Of a stretch of 10,158 nt of DNA, positions 1 through 6,503 are shown piece by piece. The DNA is from JAGUXG01 sp043798435 (lineage in GTDB: Bacteria; UBA9089; UBA9088; JAGUXG01). The DNA lies in assembly GCA_043798435.1 (NCBI GenBank), contig JAZDOR010000209.1, positions 1 to 10,158 on the forward strand, given 5' to 3'. The notes under the pieces are model-generated. The model was not told the DNA's origin. It saw only the letters and a list, made by a program, of their open reading frames with translations, and made no database searches. Numbering within the stretch: the first letter of the stretch is position 1; the number at the start of each line of letters is the position of its first letter. The translations under genes and the position numbers were made by a program.

Positions 1-4
1 AATT

Positions 5-105
5 GGAGAAATAGGACGCAGATTAACGCTGATTTACAAGATAGGAATTAAATAAGAATCTGCGCTAATCCTGAAAAATCCTGAAAATCTGCGTTCTAAT
101 TCTTC
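5..105. repeat. Long imperfect inverted repeat, 10-nt period
   Basis: Bases 12-24 pair with 86-98 over 13 bp, one of them G.T. Bases 5-10 pair with 100-105 (one G.T) after a single mismatch, giving a stem of about 20 bp. Inside, the words ACGC (16, 26) and AATC (57, 67, 77, 86) recur about every 10 nt, so the element is built from degenerate short tandem words in both orientations. It resembles the palindromic intergenic repeats found elsewhere in the window but uses a different word. Confidence 0.65.
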
Positions 106-172
106 CCCATCTTCCCCTTTTCTCCTTTCTTGCACATCTTAAAATATAACCTGAACGGTTAACAGAAATTTC

Positions 173-201
173 TTGCAAGGATAGAATGAGTATTATATAC
201 T
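173..201 (+). promoter_or_regulatory. Probable sigma-70-type promoter for acpP-fabF
   Basis: TTGCAA (173-178) and TATACT (196-201) are separated by exactly 17 nt and match the -35 and -10 consensus at 4/6 and 5/6. Transcription would start near 207-209. That is downstream of the ATG at 203 and upstream of the well-spaced Shine-Dalgarno of the ATG at 230, which supports the later acpP start. Predicted by eye only. Confidence 0.45.
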
Positions 202-229
202 AATGGCTTGTAATAAAAAGGAGGTAAAT

Positions 230-469
230 ATGGCAGGAGATATTTTTGAAAGGGTAAAGAAGATTGTGATAGAGCAGTTGGGAGTGAATGAGTCTCAAAT
301 TACAGGGGATGCTTCGTATATTGATGACCTTGGTGCAGACTCGCTTGACACAGTTGAATTGGTCATGGCTTTGGAAGAGGAGTTTGGCTTAGAGATTCCT
401 GATGAAGATGCAGAAAGAATTACCACGATTGACCAGACTGTAACCTATATTAAAGAAAAGATTGGATAG
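230..469 (+). CDS. acpP: Acyl carrier protein
   Basis: This 79-aa acyl carrier protein (PP-binding family, PF00550) carries growing fatty acyl chains as thioesters on a 4'-phosphopantetheine arm in the cytosolic type II fatty acid synthase. The attachment serine is Ser38 in the motif GADSLD (35-40), followed by the acidic recognition helix [13 protein letters not shown]. The length is typical of bacterial ACPs. An in-frame ATG at 203 would add nine residues. The start at 230 is preferred because an AAGGAGG Shine-Dalgarno sits just upstream (about 218-224), the protein then begins MAGDIFERV like family members, and the predicted transcript starts after 203. It overlaps fabF by 8 nt, so the two are probably translationally coupled. 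Confidence 0.97.
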   Translation: MAGDIFERVKKIVIEQLGVNESQITGDASYIDDLGADSLDTVELVMALEEEFGLEIPDEDAERITTIDQTVTYIKEKIG

Positions 470-1697
470 AAAGGTTGTCGTTACAGGGGTAGGAGTTCTC
501 GCCTCTATTGGAAATAATAAAGAGGATTTTGCGAAAGCGCTCTTTGCTGGAAAATCTGGGATAGGCTTAATTACAAAGTTTGATGCCTCTTCTTATTCAA
601 GCAGAATAGGAAGTGAGATTCACAGCTTTAAGACTGACCTTCTTTCTGAAAAGGAGAAAAAAAAATATAGCCTCTTTATCCAATATGCACTCTATGCTGC
701 CCATCAGGCTATAAAGGATTCTGAGCTTTGTCTTTCCAAGTGCGATCCAAAAAGAATAGGTGTTCTTGTAGGCTCTGGGATTGGAGGAATTGACACAGTA
801 GAAAAGGAGTATCAGAACCTTTTGTCAAAGGGACCGGCTCGCGTCTCTCCATATCTTATTCCGATGATAATCATTGATATGGCTGCTGGAGTGATTGCCA
901 TTCACTTTGGCTTAAAGGGACACAACGAGGCTGTAGCAACAGCTTGTGCCACAGCTACCCATGCCATCGGGGGTGCCTTTCGTATAATTCAGAGGGGAGA
1001 TGCTGATGTTATGGTCTGCGGTGGCGCAGAAGCAGCTTTAACACCCCTGGGACTAGCAGGTTTTTGTTCAGTAAAAGCATTATCCAGCAGAAATGATGAG
1101 CCGCAAAGGGCTTCCAGACCTTTTGATAGAGAAAGGGATGGCTTTGTTATGGGAGATGGTGCTGGCATACTCATCCTTGAAGAAGAAGTCCATGCCAAAA
1201 AAAGAGGGGCAGAGATTTATGCGGAAATAATAGGCTATGGAACATCAGGGGATGCTCATCATATCACAGCCCCTGCACTTGATGGAGAAGGAGCAGCAAC
1301 CTGCATGGAAAATGCCCTGGCTGATGCAAAGCTATCCCCTGACAAGATAGACTGCATCAACGCCCATGGCACATCCACCCAGCTTGGAGATAAGGCTGAG
1401 ACATTGGCTATAAAAAAGACATTTGGAGAGCTTGCAAAGAAAATTCCTATAACAGCTAATAAATCTATGTTTGGGCATCTCTTGGGTGCAACAGGTGCGG
1501 TTGAGGCAATAGCCTCCATTTTAGGGATGAAAGAGGGGATCATTCCGCCGACAATAAACTATGAATATCCTGACCCTGATTGCGACCTGGACTATGTTCC
1601 GAACAAGGCAAGAGAAATGAAGGTAAATACCTTTCTCTCTAACTCCTTTGGATTTGGTGGCCATAACGCCTCTCTAATATTTAGAAGATATGAATAA
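462..1697 (+). CDS. fabF: Beta-ketoacyl-ACP synthase II
   Basis: This 411-aa condensing enzyme of the thiolase fold (ketoacyl-synt N and C domains) elongates acyl-ACP with malonyl-ACP, with release of CO2. The catalytic triad is visible: Cys162 in TACATATH, His302 in [11 protein letters not shown] and His339 in [14 protein letters not shown], with Lys334 also conserved. The C-terminal NSFGFGGHN loop (394-402) is intact. Translation begins at a TTG inside the last codons of acpP. No strong Shine-Dalgarno is present there, but [11 protein letters not shown] aligns with the usual FabF N-terminus and no better start exists, so reinitiation after acpP is likely. Length is normal for FabF. Adjacency to acpP and rnc is the classic arrangement. 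Confidence 0.97.
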   Translation: MDRKVVVTGVGVLASIGNNKEDFAKALFAGKSGIGLITKFDASSYSSRIGSEIHSFKTDLLSEKEKKKYSLFIQYALYAAHQAIKDSELCLSKCDPKRIGVLVGSGIGGIDTVEKEYQNLLSKGPARVSPYLIPMIIIDMAAGVIAIHFGLKGHNEAVATACATATHAIGGAFRIIQRGDADVMVCGGAEAALTPLGLAGFCSVKALSSRNDEPQRASRPFDRERDGFVMGDGAGILILEEEVHAKKRGAEIYAEIIGYGTSGDAHHITAPALDGEGAATCMENALADAKLSPDKIDCINAHGTSTQLGDKAETLAIKKTFGELAKKIPITANKSMFGHLLGATGAVEAIASILGMKEGIIPPTINYEYPDPDCDLDYVPNKAREMKVNTFLSNSFGFGGHNASLIFRRYE

Positions 1698-1709
1698 GAA
1701 GACGACAGA

Positions 1710-1783
1710 ACCGTTATCCGTGACCGTTGACCGTGTCCGTTATTTCTTTTTACGGACACGCTAAACGGACACGTCTCACGGAT
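1710..1783. repeat. Palindromic array with 13-nt period, fabF-rnc gap
   Basis: ACCGT-type words at 1710 and 1723 are 13 nt apart on one side. ACGGA words at 1752, 1765 and 1778 are 13 nt apart on the other, in inverse orientation. Exact arms are 1732-1741 with 1764-1773 (10 bp) and 1716-1723 with 1776-1783 (8 bp). The structure fills almost the whole gap, ending 9 nt before the rnc ATG. There is no T-tract, so it does not look like an intrinsic terminator. Confidence 0.8.
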
Positions 1784-1792
1784 TTAAGAGAT

Positions 1793-2506
1793 ATGAACAA
1801 AAAAAGAAAAGATGAGCTTTTAGAGCAGGAAAAGGAATTGGGACTGAATTTTACGGAGCTTAGCCTTTTAGACAAAGCCTTAACCCATAGTTCACACGGA
1901 CAGAAAATGGAAAAAAGTGCCAGGCTTCCTTTCCTGGGAGATGCTGTTCTTGGACTGATAATTGCCGAGAATCTATTTCACAAGTTTCCAGAGCTTGCCG
2001 AGGGTGAGTTGACAAAGATGAGGTCATCTTTGGTAAGCAGACCATCTGTTGCCTCTATTGGAAAGAGGATTGGAATCAGCGATTTTATCCTTTTGTCTAA
2101 AGGAGAACAAGAGGCTGGGGGAAGAAAGAAGACCTCCATTATTGCTGAGGCTTTAGAGGGTGTGATTGGTGCGGTCTATCTTGATAAGGGAATAGAAGAG
2201 GCAAGAAGGTTTATAGAAAGACATTGGCATGATTACTCAATAGAATCCTCTGATTATAAGTCCGAGCTTCAAGAGGTTGTTCAGAAGGAGATGAAGGATA
2301 TCCCGAAATATAGGGTTATAAAAAGGGAGGGGTCAGCCCATCAGCCATATTTTAAGGTTCAGGTAAAGGCAGGGCAGATAAAGGCACAGGGCGAGGGAAG
2401 GAGTAAGAAAGAGGCAGAGAAAGCTGCGGCTTCTGCTGCACTTTCCATTTTAAGGAGTGAAGAGTATACTAAAACACGAGGAGATAAAGGGGATGCAGAA
2501 ATATAA
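1793..2506 (+). CDS. rnc: Ribonuclease III with altered active-site residues
   Basis: This 237-aa protein has an N-terminal RNase III endonuclease domain (about 1-150) and a C-terminal dsRNA-binding domain (about 155-222, with EGSAHQPYF and the GEGRSKKEAEKAAA helix). The family processes rRNA precursors and cleaves double-stranded RNA. The signature motif reads SARLPFLGDAVL where the family has NERLEFLGD. Relative to E. coli, Glu38 is Ala43 and the metal ligand Glu41 is Pro46. Asp45 is kept as Asp50, Glu65 as Glu70 and Glu117 as Glu122, while Asp114 is Glu119. Activity may therefore be altered. An upstream in-frame start at 1727 would translate the palindromic repeat as a 22-residue extension, so the ATG at 1793 is preferred; ahead of it lies only a weak AAGAG. 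The last 16 or so residues come from a locally duplicated segment. Confidence 0.93.
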   Translation: MNKKRKDELLEQEKELGLNFTELSLLDKALTHSSHGQKMEKSARLPFLGDAVLGLIIAENLFHKFPELAEGELTKMRSSLVSRPSVASIGKRIGISDFILLSKGEQEAGGRKKTSIIAEALEGVIGAVYLDKGIEEARRFIERHWHDYSIESSDYKSELQEVVQKEMKDIPKYRVIKREGSAHQPYFKVQVKAGQIKAQGEGRSKKEAEKAAASAALSILRSEEYTKTRGDKGDAEI

Positions 2507-2564
2507 GGAGATGAGGGAGATACAGAAATATTAGGAAGGGGTGAAAAATATGCTAAAACACAAG
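2452..2564 (+). repeat. Degenerate direct repeats at the rnc-rpmI junction
   Basis: Bases 2452-2480, inside the 3' end of rnc, match 2536-2564, the Shine-Dalgarno and start of rpmI, at 24 of 29 positions; all five differences are A/G transitions. Between them a second pair (about 2492-2511 and 2519-2538) matches at about 17 of 20 positions with a 27-nt offset. This suggests local duplication, with an old rpmI leader copy now forming the tail of rnc. Confidence 0.5.
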
Positions 2565-2738
2565 AGTCATAGAGGGCTTATGAAGAGGGTAAAGGTTTTG
2601 AAAGGTTCTCTTATAAAGAGAGACAAAGCGAACGGAGGCCACCTCTTAACCAAGAAATCTTCAAAGAGAAAGAGAAGATTGAGCCATTCTACAACTGTAG
2701 CCAAAGCCAATATGTGGGCAGTGAAGAGACTGGTGTAA
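2550..2738 (+). CDS. rpmI: Large ribosomal subunit protein bL35
   Basis: This 62-aa basic protein belongs to the bacterial ribosomal protein L35 family (PF01632), a structural component of the 50S subunit. The diagnostic core HLLTKKSSKRKRRL lies at about residues 35-48, and the N-terminus MLKHKSHRG corresponds to the family's MPKMKTHRG. A GTG at 2541 could add three residues, but the purine-rich AGGAAGGGG (2533-2541) is correctly spaced only for the ATG at 2550, and that start matches the family. bL35 is usually encoded between infC and rplT. Neither is present here, where it sits between rnc and a zinc-ribbon gene, so the location is unusual although the protein looks intact. Confidence 0.95.
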   Translation: MLKHKSHRGLMKRVKVLKGSLIKRDKANGGHLLTKKSSKRKRRLSHSTTVAKANMWAVKRLV

Positions 2739-2815
2739 ATAGTTTATAGTTTATAGTTTATAGTCTATGGTTTATAGTCCATAAACTATCAACTATAGAC
2801 TATCAACTATACACT
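2739..2815. repeat. Eleven in-register heptads filling the rpmI-FmdB gap
   Basis: The array begins on the first base after the rpmI stop codon and runs for 11 uninterrupted 7-nt units. The first six are ATAGTTT-type (ATAGTTT three times, then ATAGTCT, ATGGTTT and ATAGTCC). The last five are reverse-complement type (ATAAACT, ATCAACT, ATAGACT, ATCAACT, ATACACT). The orientation switches at about 2781 without losing the 7-nt register, so the RNA could fold on itself. It ends 6 nt before the next ATG. Confidence 0.9.
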
Positions 2816-2821
2816 AATAAG

Positions 2822-3037
2822 ATGCCTATCTATGAGTATAAATGCAAGGGGTGTGGGGTTATCTCAGAGTTTCTGATAACCTCTTATCACCAAGAAGAGT
2901 TGGTCTGCCAGAAGTGTGGAGGAACGGAGCTTACCAAGATGCTATCTGCTTTCTCCATATCAGGACCATCAAGAAGAACCACCTCAAGTTCTTCTTGCAC
3001 AACCTGTAGCACAAAGAGTTGTTCTACTTGTAAATAA
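2822..3037 (+). CDS. FmdB-family zinc-ribbon protein
   Basis: This 71-aa protein begins MPIYEYKCKGCG, the hallmark of the small FmdB-type putative regulatory zinc ribbon (Zn-ribbon_8, PF09723). Two CxxC knuckles, Cys8-Cys11 and Cys29-Cys32, would bind one zinc ion. A serine-rich linker (about 45-58) leads to a cysteine-rich tail, CTTCSTKSCSTC, with Cys59, 62, 67 and 70; such tails are common in the family but have no assigned role. The name comes from a proposed regulator in a formamidase operon and the biochemical function is unknown. No Shine-Dalgarno is visible because a heptad array occupies the upstream sequence up to 6 nt from the ATG. The next gene, hslU, also follows directly behind an array. 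Confidence 0.88.
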   Translation: MPIYEYKCKGCGVISEFLITSYHQEELVCQKCGGTELTKMLSAFSISGPSRRTTSSSSCTTCSTKSCSTCK

Positions 3038-3184
3038 TTATAGTTAATAGTTTATGGTTGATAGTCTATAGTCCATAAACTATAGTCCATAAACTATAGT
3101 CCATAAACTATAAACTATAGACTATAAACTATAGACTATAAACTATAGACTATAAACTATAAACTATAAACTATAAACTATAAA
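3038..3184. repeat. Twenty-one in-register heptads filling the FmdB-hslU gap
   Basis: The array starts on the base after the stop codon and runs through 21 consecutive 7-nt units. The first five are of the TTATAGT/CTATAGT type. Next come alternating CCATAAA and CTATAGT (a 14-nt higher-order unit), then CTATAAA alternating with CTATAGA, and finally five identical CTATAAA units. The word is the same family as at 2739-2815. The homogeneous 3' end suggests recent expansion there. It leaves 9 nt before the hslU ATG. Confidence 0.92.
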
Positions 3185-3193
3185 CTTACTACC

Positions 3194-4507
3194 ATGGTTG
3201 AATTAACACCGAAAGAGATTGTCAAGGAGTTAGATAAGTATATAGTCGGCCAGAAGGAAGCAAAGAGGGCTGTGGCTATTGCTATCCGTAATCGTAGCCG
3301 CCGCCAAAAGCTTCCCGAAGAGATGAGGGAAGAGATCTGCCCAAAGAATATCATTATGATTGGCCCAACTGGTGTTGGCAAAACCGAGATATCAAGAAGG
3401 GTTGCCCAATTAGCAGATTTCCCATTTATTAAGGTAGAGGCAACAAAGTTTACAGAGGTTGGATATGTTGGCAGGGATGTTGACTCTATGATTAGAGATA
3501 TGGCAAACCTTACCATCAATATGGAAAAACAAAGGGAGTATGATCGGGTAAAAGAAAAGGCTGCTGAGTTAGCCGAAGAGAAATTGCTCAATCTTCTCCT
3601 CCCTGGAAAAGAGAATAAGACGGCTGAGACAAAAGAGAAGTTCAGAAATCTACTGAAAGAAGGCAAATTGGAAAAGAAGTTTGTTGATCTTGAGGCATCT
3701 GATGCACCGCCAATGGTTGAGATATTTGCAGGTGTCGGGATGGAGAATATGATGGACCAGGGTTTTTTTGATGCCTTTGGCAACCTCTTTCCAACAAAGA
3801 AAAAGAAGAAGAAGGTTACTGTTGAAGAAGCAAGAAAGATGTTGGCTTATGAAGAGAGTGAAAGGCTTATAGACCGTGAGAAGATGATGAAGGGAGCCAT
3901 AGATAAGGTTGAAAATTATGGCATAATCTTCTTAGATGAGATTGACAAGGTCTGCGGAAATGACAAGGAAGGAGGATCTGGTCCTGATATCTCAAGGGAA
4001 GGTGTGCAGAGGGACCTCCTGCCTATAGTTGAGGGTTCTACGGTCATGACCAGATATGGACCTATCAAGACCAACCACATTCTCTTTATTGCCGCAGGAA
4101 CATTCCATTCATCAAAGCCATCAGACCTCATCCCGGAGCTTCAGGGAAGGTTTCCTATAAGGGTTGAGCTTACCTCTCTTAAAAAAGAGGATCTCAAGGA
4201 TATACTCACTAAACCAAAGAATGCCTTAGTTCGCCAATATAAAGCGCTCCTTGCCACAGAAGGAATAGATTTGTCATTTACAGAGGAAGCGATAGAAGAG
4301 CTTGCCCGAATTGCCGCCTCTGTAAATGAGAAGACAGAGGATATAGGTGCCAGGAGGCTTTACACCATTATGGAGAAGCTATTAGAGGAGATATCCTTTA
4401 ATGCCCCGGATATGAAGAAAAAGAACATTACCATAGACCCACCTTATATCAAAAAGAAGCTTGAAAAGATTGCCGAAGACGAAGATATGAGCCATTATAT
4501 CTTGTAA
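3194..4507 (+). CDS. hslU: HslU, ATPase subunit of the HslUV protease
   Basis: This 437-aa AAA+ unfoldase forms a hexamer that unfolds substrates and feeds them to the HslV peptidase in the cytosol. Seen in order: N-terminal HslU signature with YIVGQ (16-20), Walker A GPTGVGKT (57-64), pore motif GYVGRD (90-95), the inserted I domain (about 110-230), Walker B IIFLDEID (244-251), arginine-finger region QGRFPIRVEL (317-326), sensor 2 GARRL (385-389) and the C-terminal tail DEDMSHYIL. That tail is the segment that docks into HslV in characterised homologues, so an HslV partner probably exists. hslV normally lies directly upstream of hslU but is absent here; a zinc-ribbon gene takes its place. 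Length is normal. No Shine-Dalgarno is visible, since the heptad array ends 9 nt before the ATG. Confidence 0.97.
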   Translation: MVELTPKEIVKELDKYIVGQKEAKRAVAIAIRNRSRRQKLPEEMREEICPKNIIMIGPTGVGKTEISRRVAQLADFPFIKVEATKFTEVGYVGRDVDSMIRDMANLTINMEKQREYDRVKEKAAELAEEKLLNLLLPGKENKTAETKEKFRNLLKEGKLEKKFVDLEASDAPPMVEIFAGVGMENMMDQGFFDAFGNLFPTKKKKKKVTVEEARKMLAYEESERLIDREKMMKGAIDKVENYGIIFLDEIDKVCGNDKEGGSGPDISREGVQRDLLPIVEGSTVMTRYGPIKTNHILFIAAGTFHSSKPSDLIPELQGRFPIRVELTSLKKEDLKDILTKPKNALVRQYKALLATEGIDLSFTEEAIEELARIAASVNEKTEDIGARRLYTIMEKLLEEISFNAPDMKKKNITIDPPYIKKKLEKIAEDEDMSHYIL

Positions 4508-4512
4508 TAGCT

Positions 4513-4648
4513 ATCAGGTATCAGGCTTCAGCAATCAGGTAAAAGCAAGGAAATCAAGGCATGACAGTGAATATCATATGCTACCTGCTAATGTCTATAT
4601 ACTGGTTTAACCTTCTTAAAACCTGAAGCCTGATACCTGAAACCTGAC
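4513..4648. repeat. Inverted heptad repeat, hslU-DUF115 gap
   Basis: Four 7-nt units (ATCAGGT, ATCAGGC, TTCAGCA, ATCAGGT; 4513-4540) face four inverse units (ACCTGAA, GCCTGAT, ACCTGAA, ACCTGAC; 4621-4648). The exact complementary arms are 4514-4531 and 4623-4640, 18 bp without mismatch. The 80-nt centre (4541-4620) carries no recognisable gene. The array starts 5 nt after the hslU stop and ends 8 nt before the next ATG. Confidence 0.88.
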
Positions 4649-4656
4649 TGGCTTAT

Positions 4657-6396
4657 ATGAAGACAGACTATACCCTCCAAAATTTAGATGTCATCAAGAG
4701 GAAAGAACAAGGGTTATATCTCAGGCTCAAAGAGACAAGACCTAAGGAGCATTCTTTTCCAGAATATCAAGGCTTGATTGCGTTATTAAAAAAAGAAGAC
4801 CCTTCCAATTATAACACCATTGTTGTCTCTGGGTTTGGTGAAGGCGACCACATCAAAGAGCTTCTGAGGAGAACATCAGAAAAGACATTCATCCTGATTG
4901 TAGAGAAGGATATCGAGATATTCAGAGGGGTCATAAAAAGAAAAGACCTCTCCTTTCTTTCAGGAAGCAGAATAGGGCTATCTGTTGGAGAAGAGCCTGA
5001 GTATGCTATCAAATTCAGGATAGATAACCACTATAAGGTAAATACTATCGCTGATATCTTAGGGATAGAGTATACCCCGGCCTGTAACCTTTACGGCGAA
5101 TACTATGCTCGAGTAAAAAAGGCAATTACCGAATCTTCTATAATTGCTTCTTATAACTTAGCTACAGTGGTGCAAAACTCTATCCTCTGGCAGACCCAGA
5201 TATTTCAAAACCTTCCTCTAATTGTAAAAAATCCCCCTGCCTCCCTGCTCTTTGACAGATTTAAGAACATTCCAGCAATCATTGTCTCTGCAGGGCCATC
5301 CTTAGATAAGAATGTTGACGAACTCTCAAAGGCAAAGGGAAAGGCATTGATTCTTTGTGTGGATACTGCCTTACGAACCCTGCTCAATCACAAGATAATA
5401 CCGGATGTTGTTGTTGTCTTAGATGCCAGTGAACATAACTACCGATTATATCTTGAAGGAATCCTGTCTCCAGATTTCAGGGTATTAACCAGCTCTGCTG
5501 TCTTTCCTGAGGTATTCAAGGCACAGGGAGAGATGTTTGTCACAGGCTTTGGCCATCCATTTATGCTCTGGATAGAAAGGTTTATTGGAGCAAGGGGCGT
5601 AGTCAAGTTTGGTGGCTCTGTCTCTACCTCTGCCTTTGACTTTGCCATCAGAATAGGTGCAAACCCCATAATCTTTATTGGCCAGGACCTCTCCTATCCT
5701 GAGGGAAAGTTCTATACAGAAGGTGTTCCAGAAGCCTGGCAGAAAGAGGTGGAGAAGAAGGTGAGTGAGATGAAGAAGATGATGGTTCCAGGAATTATGG
5801 GTGGAGAGGTAGAGACCACAGAGGCAATGTGGGCCTGGATTGAATGGTTCGGTTTTGAGATAGGTCTGCATAAAGGGATAAGATTCATCAATGCCACAGA
5901 AGGCGGTGCGGCAATTACTGGAACAGAGGTAATGAAACTTTCCGAAGTGATAGATAGGTTCTGCACCAAGGAGGTTAATATAGAAAGGAGATTCAAAGAG
6001 GCAAGAAGCGATAGACCGCAGAACCTCAATAATCTTATTGAAGGATTAGCCAGCCTTTCTATTGACTTAAAGACTGTTCTTTATACAGCAAGGTATGGCG
6101 TAAGCCTCTCAGAGCGACTATTGGATGCTTATAAAAATTCTGATTCTGTAAATGTAGCTAAGCTTCTGAAAGAGGCAGGCTCTCTGTATGAAGAGATAAT
6201 CTCCCACAAGGGGCTTCTCTCCCTTGCCAAATGGAGCTTAGAAAAGACCCTGTTTATCTTAGAAAAGATGAAAAATAATGTTAATGAGGAAGAGAAAGTA
6301 AGTCTTTTGCTGACATTCTTCATGGAGGTGGCAGAATACTGCGACACCTCCCTGAAGAGCATTGAAGAGGCAAGAGGCAGGCTTCTTGAGCAATAA
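4657..6396 (+). CDS. DUF115/MptE-like (motility-associated-factor-like) protein
   Basis: This 579-aa protein contains the DUF115 (MptE-like, PF01973) core: IIVSAGPSLD (208-217), LILCVDTALRTLLNHKIIPD (231-250), VVVLDASEHN (252-261), the GGSVSTSAFDFAIRIG segment (319-334), IIFIGQDLSYP (338-348) and INATEGGAAITGT (411-423). Relatives are annotated as 6-hydroxymethylpterin diphosphokinase MptE-like or as Maf glycosyltransferases that modify flagellin. The long N-terminal (1-190) and C-terminal helical regions (about 430-579) fit the Maf-like architecture better than the short archaeal MptE. No flagellar or sugar-biosynthesis genes are nearby, so the substrate is unknown. No signal peptide or membrane segment is apparent. 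No clear Shine-Dalgarno precedes the ATG, which sits 8 nt after an inverted repeat. Confidence 0.8.
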   Translation: MKTDYTLQNLDVIKRKEQGLYLRLKETRPKEHSFPEYQGLIALLKKEDPSNYNTIVVSGFGEGDHIKELLRRTSEKTFILIVEKDIEIFRGVIKRKDLSFLSGSRIGLSVGEEPEYAIKFRIDNHYKVNTIADILGIEYTPACNLYGEYYARVKKAITESSIIASYNLATVVQNSILWQTQIFQNLPLIVKNPPASLLFDRFKNIPAIIVSAGPSLDKNVDELSKAKGKALILCVDTALRTLLNHKIIPDVVVVLDASEHNYRLYLEGILSPDFRVLTSSAVFPEVFKAQGEMFVTGFGHPFMLWIERFIGARGVVKFGGSVSTSAFDFAIRIGANPIIFIGQDLSYPEGKFYTEGVPEAWQKEVEKKVSEMKKMMVPGIMGGEVETTEAMWAWIEWFGFEIGLHKGIRFINATEGGAAITGTEVMKLSEVIDRFCTKEVNIERRFKEARSDRPQNLNNLIEGLASLSIDLKTVLYTARYGVSLSERLLDAYKNSDSVNVAKLLKEAGSLYEEIISHKGLLSLAKWSLEKTLFILEKMKNNVNEEEKVSLLLTFFMEVAEYCDTSLKSIEEARGRLLEQ

Positions 6397-6503
6397 GGTA
6401 TACCAAAATAAATCAAACACTTTTACTCATCTGAAGGGAAAATGGAAAAATTGGGGAAAAAGGGAAAAAGAGACTAACCACAAAGTCATAGAGGTAAGGA
6501 AAG

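Larger units (their letters stand above)
1..229. other. Intergenic leader upstream of acpP
   Basis: No gene is visible in this 229-nt stretch. It holds a hairpin-forming repeat (5-105), a pyrimidine-rich CTTCCCC-type segment (about 101-130) and a probable promoter (173-201). The usual upstream partners of acpP (fabG, fabD, plsX) are not seen, although the window edge limits this view. Confidence 0.7.

Noticed and set aside
203..229. Upstream ATG at 203 as the acpP start
   Set aside because: The ATG at 230 has a well-placed AAGGAGG, gives the usual ACP N-terminus, and the predicted promoter would start transcription after 203.
1727..1792. N-terminal 22-residue extension of RNase III
   Set aside because: These codons translate the palindromic repeat and have no counterpart in the family; the ATG at 1793 starts a normal RNase III.
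2739..3184. CRISPR array
   Set aside because: The units are contiguous 7-nt words without unique spacers of constant length, and no cas gene is present.
3178..3783. Minus-strand 201-codon frame opposite hslU
   Set aside because: It overlaps well-conserved hslU motifs and has a composition typical of an antisense shadow frame; no domain is recognisable.
6479..6495. Similarity of CACAAAGTCATAGAGG to the rpmI start region
   Set aside because: The shared exact word is only about 11 nt, and several such matches are expected by chance in 10 kb.
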